The position numbers and the translations under genes were made by a program. A stretch of DNA of 64,000 bases from Pedobacter xixiisoli (GTDB lineage: Bacteria; Bacteroidota; Bacteroidia; Sphingobacteriales; Sphingobacteriaceae). Location: contig NZ_OCMT01000001.1 of assembly GCF_900215335.1 (NCBI RefSeq), forward strand, positions 310,001 to 374,000, read 5' to 3'. Under the pieces are notes generated by a model that was given only the letters and a program-made list of their open reading frames with translations, did no database searches and was not told the DNA's origin. Shown here in pieces: positions 61,632 to 64,000 of this stretch; within the stretch, counting starts at the first letter, position 1, and each line of letters starts with the position of its first letter.

Positions 61632-64000
61632 ATGAACCTATATAAAAACCTAAAACACTTGCTTTTGATGCTGTTTTTGGTGCAGGCTTATGCATTAAAA
61701 GCGCAGACCGTATCCTTTGATTTATCTGGTAAATGGAAGTTTCAAACTGATGTGATGGATTTCCGTAGGGGATCTCTTTCTCCACGTTATAACCACGTTT
61801 TACAAGAAGAAATTCAGCTTCCAGGTATCACCGATGATAAGCAAATTGGCTATAAAGTTCCTTATCAATACATTGATCGTTTAACGAGAAAATACGAATA
61901 CATGGGACCAGCTTGGTACCAACGTGATATCGAAATTCCGGCAGCTTGGAAAGGCAAAAAGATTTTCATGTATTTTGAACGTACACATTGGTTAAGTTCT
62001 ATCTATGTTGATACTAAAGAAGTAAGTAGCATCGATTACATCAGTGTGCCGCACAATCACGATTTGACCAACTTTGTGAAGCCTGGAAAAACACATCGTA
62101 TCACGGTTTGTGTTGATAACAGGTTTCAGTACAAAACCCACAAATGGAACCACGCCCATACCGAATTTACACAGATCAATTGGAATGGTATTTTGGGCGA
62201 AATGAAGTTGATGGCGATAGATCCGGTTTATGTAGAAGATGTTCAGGTATATCCAAATATTGCAAATAACTCCATAAAAGTACGTTTGCAGGTAAATAAC
62301 GAAACTAAGAAACAGTTCAAAGGCAATGCTCTATTCACCATAAATGGTAAAAATTACAACCTTAAAAATGAGGTAGCTGTAGTCAGTAAAGACTCGGTAA
62401 CTTTTGTAGAAGCTAACATCCCTTTGGGTAAAAATGTCAAATTATGGGATGAGTTTAACCCAAATGTTTATCAAATCAGTGTGCAGTTGAATACTTCTGA
62501 TGGTAAAACAAACTATCAGCATGAAAAAGCAACCACGTTTGGATTGAGAGAAGTAAAACAGGGCAAAAACCATGTAATGCTTAACAATCGTCCAATTCAC
62601 TTGAGAGGAAATGTAGAAAATGCGGTATTCCCGAAAACGGGATATGCACCGGTAGATGATGCTTCGTGGGAGCGCATCATGTTGTTAATGAAAGATTACG
62701 GCATGAACCATTTGCGTTTCCATTCTTGGTGTCCACCAAAAGCAGCTTTCCGTATGGCAGATAAACACGGAATTTATTTCGAAGTAGAAATGCCAATGTG
62801 GGGTAAGGATGCAGAGCCTGATGAAGATCGTTACAACTTCTTCCGCAGGGAAATGAGGGCTATTTTGAAAGAATATGGTAACCATCCTTCATTTGTGTTG
62901 TATTGTAACGGTAATGAAATCACGGGAAATTTCGATTTTATTGAAGAACTAACTTCTGATGCTATCAAGCTAGATCCTCGTCATTTATTTAGTGGTTCTA
63001 CCGCTCGTACTCGTGTAAAATCAGATCAATATTATGTGTCGCAGCAAACCAACAAGGGACCGGTAAAAGTGTACGAGGGTTTGCCAAATACAGATTGGGA
63101 TAGAAGTACCGAATCGGATGTGGATGTGCCCGTAATTTCTCACGAATCGGGACAACGCTGTGTATATCCTAATTTCGAAGAAATTAAGAAGTATTCTAAT
63201 AGCCCAGTAGAAGCTCGCAATTTCGAGGTATTTAGAGATATGCTGCAGAAAAATGGCATGTTAGATCAAGCTAATGATTTCTTTAAAGCTTCTGGAGCCT
63301 TGACGGTTTTAGAATACAAAGCGGTCATCGAAGCATTGTTGCGTTCATCTAAATCTGCTGGTTTTCAATTGTTATCTATTAATGATTTCCCTGGACAAGG
63401 TTATGCACCTGTAGGTATTTTAGATCCTTTTTGGGATAGCAAAGGTTTGGTTACGCCAGAGAAGTTTAGAGAATTTTGTGCACCTACAGTTGCTTTATTG
63501 CGCTACGAAAAAAGCAGCTTTTTCAATACCGAAACCTTTACTGGTAAAGCCGAAGTCTATAATTTTAGCGATGCTGCCATCAAAAATGCAAAATTGAAAT
63601 GGTGGTTAACCGATGAGAGTGGTAAAGTACTACAGAAAGGAAACCTGAAAAGCCAAAATATCGCTAACGACAATGTATCGCCAGTTGGCGAGTTTTCGAT
63701 ACCGCTAAAAGGAATCAGCATTGCGCAAAAGTTAACGGTGCATTTATCTGTTAACGATCAAATTAAAAATAGCTGGGACATTTGGGTTTATCCAAGTCAT
63801 CAAAATTTAATGCAGTCTACAGACCAAGTATTGTACACTTCGGTTTATGATGATGCTGCTAAAAAACAATTGGCACAAGGTAAAGCTGTAGTGCTTTACC
63901 CAGATCCAACAGATGTAAAAGGACGTAAATCAATGTTCCATAACCACTTTTGGAACCCTATCATGTTTGCTTGGGCACCAATGACGATCGGCAATTTGGT
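61632..64000 (+). CDS. GH2-family glycosidase, cut by window edge
   Basis: Open from the ATG at 61632 to the end of the window (789 codons seen). Signal peptide (LLLMLFLVQAYALKAQ), sugar-binding domain, Ig-like domain and barrel follow GH2 order. The acid/base Glu429 lies in YCNGNE and the likely nucleophile Glu505 in ISHESGQ. HLRFHSWCPPKAAFRMADKHG is typical of large GH2 proteins related to beta-galactosidase and beta-glucuronidase. The C-terminal end lies beyond the window. It is the last visible gene of the carbohydrate cluster. Confidence 0.85.
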   Translation, partial: MNLYKNLKHLLLMLFLVQAYALKAQTVSFDLSGKWKFQTDVMDFRRGSLSPRYNHVLQEEIQLPGITDDKQIGYKVPYQYIDRLTRKYEYMGPAWYQRDIEIPAAWKGKKIFMYFERTHWLSSIYVDTKEVSSIDYISVPHNHDLTNFVKPGKTHRITVCVDNRFQYKTHKWNHAHTEFTQINWNGILGEMKLMAIDPVYVEDVQVYPNIANNSIKVRLQVNNETKKQFKGNALFTINGKNYNLKNEVAVVSKDSVTFVEANIPLGKNVKLWDEFNPNVYQISVQLNTSDGKTNYQHEKATTFGLREVKQGKNHVMLNNRPIHLRGNVENAVFPKTGYAPVDDASWERIMLLMKDYGMNHLRFHSWCPPKAAFRMADKHGIYFEVEMPMWGKDAEPDEDRYNFFRREMRAILKEYGNHPSFVLYCNGNEITGNFDFIEELTSDAIKLDPRHLFSGSTARTRVKSDQYYVSQQTNKGPVKVYEGLPNTDWDRSTESDVDVPVISHESGQRCVYPNFEEIKKYSNSPVEARNFEVFRDMLQKNGMLDQANDFFKASGALTVLEYKAVIEALLRSSKSAGFQLLSINDFPGQGYAPVGILDPFWDSKGLVTPEKFREFCAPTVALLRYEKSSFFNTETFTGKAEVYNFSDAAIKNAKLKWWLTDESGKVLQKGNLKSQNIANDNVSPVGEFSIPLKGISIAQKLTVHLSVNDQIKNSWDIWVYPSHQNLMQSTDQVLYTSVYDDAAKKQLAQGKAVVLYPDPTDVKGRKSMFHNHFWNPIMFAWAPMTIGNL

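Noticed and set aside
1..64000. tRNA, rRNA or known riboswitch
   Set aside because: No cloverleaf with a CCA-ready acceptor, rRNA core sequence or recognisable riboswitch motif was seen in the gaps; a covariance search would settle this.

Overview
The window comes from a member of the Bacteroidota, most likely a Pedobacter-like sphingobacterium; the genus is an inference from gene content. Supporting signs are low-GC DNA, A-rich leaders instead of clear Shine-Dalgarno sites, TAnnTTTG-type -7 elements, an Oar-like TonB-dependent receptor, a type III glutamine synthetase, a single-chain PurL, a type IX secretion (T9SS) C25 sortase, and GH97, GH36, GH2 and CE15 polysaccharide-degrading enzymes. 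No rRNA, tRNA or CRISPR array was found.

Left part (1-34.3 kb): mostly ordinary chromosomal genes. These are lpdA (cut by the left edge), an Oar-like receptor, a dienelactone hydrolase-family protein, purM, glnN and a TonB-type energy transducer. Next is a compact group (10.6-19.6 kb): a FemAB/GNAT-like protein, a divergent AsnB-type amidotransferase, a PorU2-like C25 peptidase and a GT4 glycosyltransferase. It could make and use the sugar that links T9SS cargo to lipopolysaccharide. Then come purL, a TPR lipoprotein, a VOC protein with trmN, a serine hydrolase, a YfcE-type phosphoesterase, fbp, a DUF2911 protein, rnhA, a tricorn-like protease and a TetR regulator.

Middle part (34.5-47.4 kb): an accessory island with all genes on the + strand. 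It holds three ankyrin-repeat proteins, two DUF1266 membrane proteins, two probable OB-fold envelope proteins, two membrane proteins that may carry PH-like domains, a shortened zinc-ribbon protein, lipoproteins and very small membrane proteins. Several modules occur twice. A REP-type transposase (RAYT) with three exact-length 85-bp tandem repeats, each carrying two small palindromes, sits inside the island. The function of the island is unknown; it is the best candidate here for an undescribed system.

Right part (47.6-64 kb): a 7TM/HisKA_2 sensor kinase followed by a polysaccharide-utilisation-like cluster. The cluster has an SGNH esterase, a CE15 glucuronoyl esterase-like protein, DUF4832 and DUF4886 proteins, GH36, GH97 and two GH2 enzymes, the last cut by the right edge. 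It suggests attack on a glucuronic-acid- and galactose-decorated plant polysaccharide. No SusC/SusD pair lies inside the window.

Intergenic DNA carries several families of dispersed inverted repeats, often where convergent genes meet. Many translation starts were moved from an upstream TTG to the ATG that fits the family; these choices are noted in each entry.
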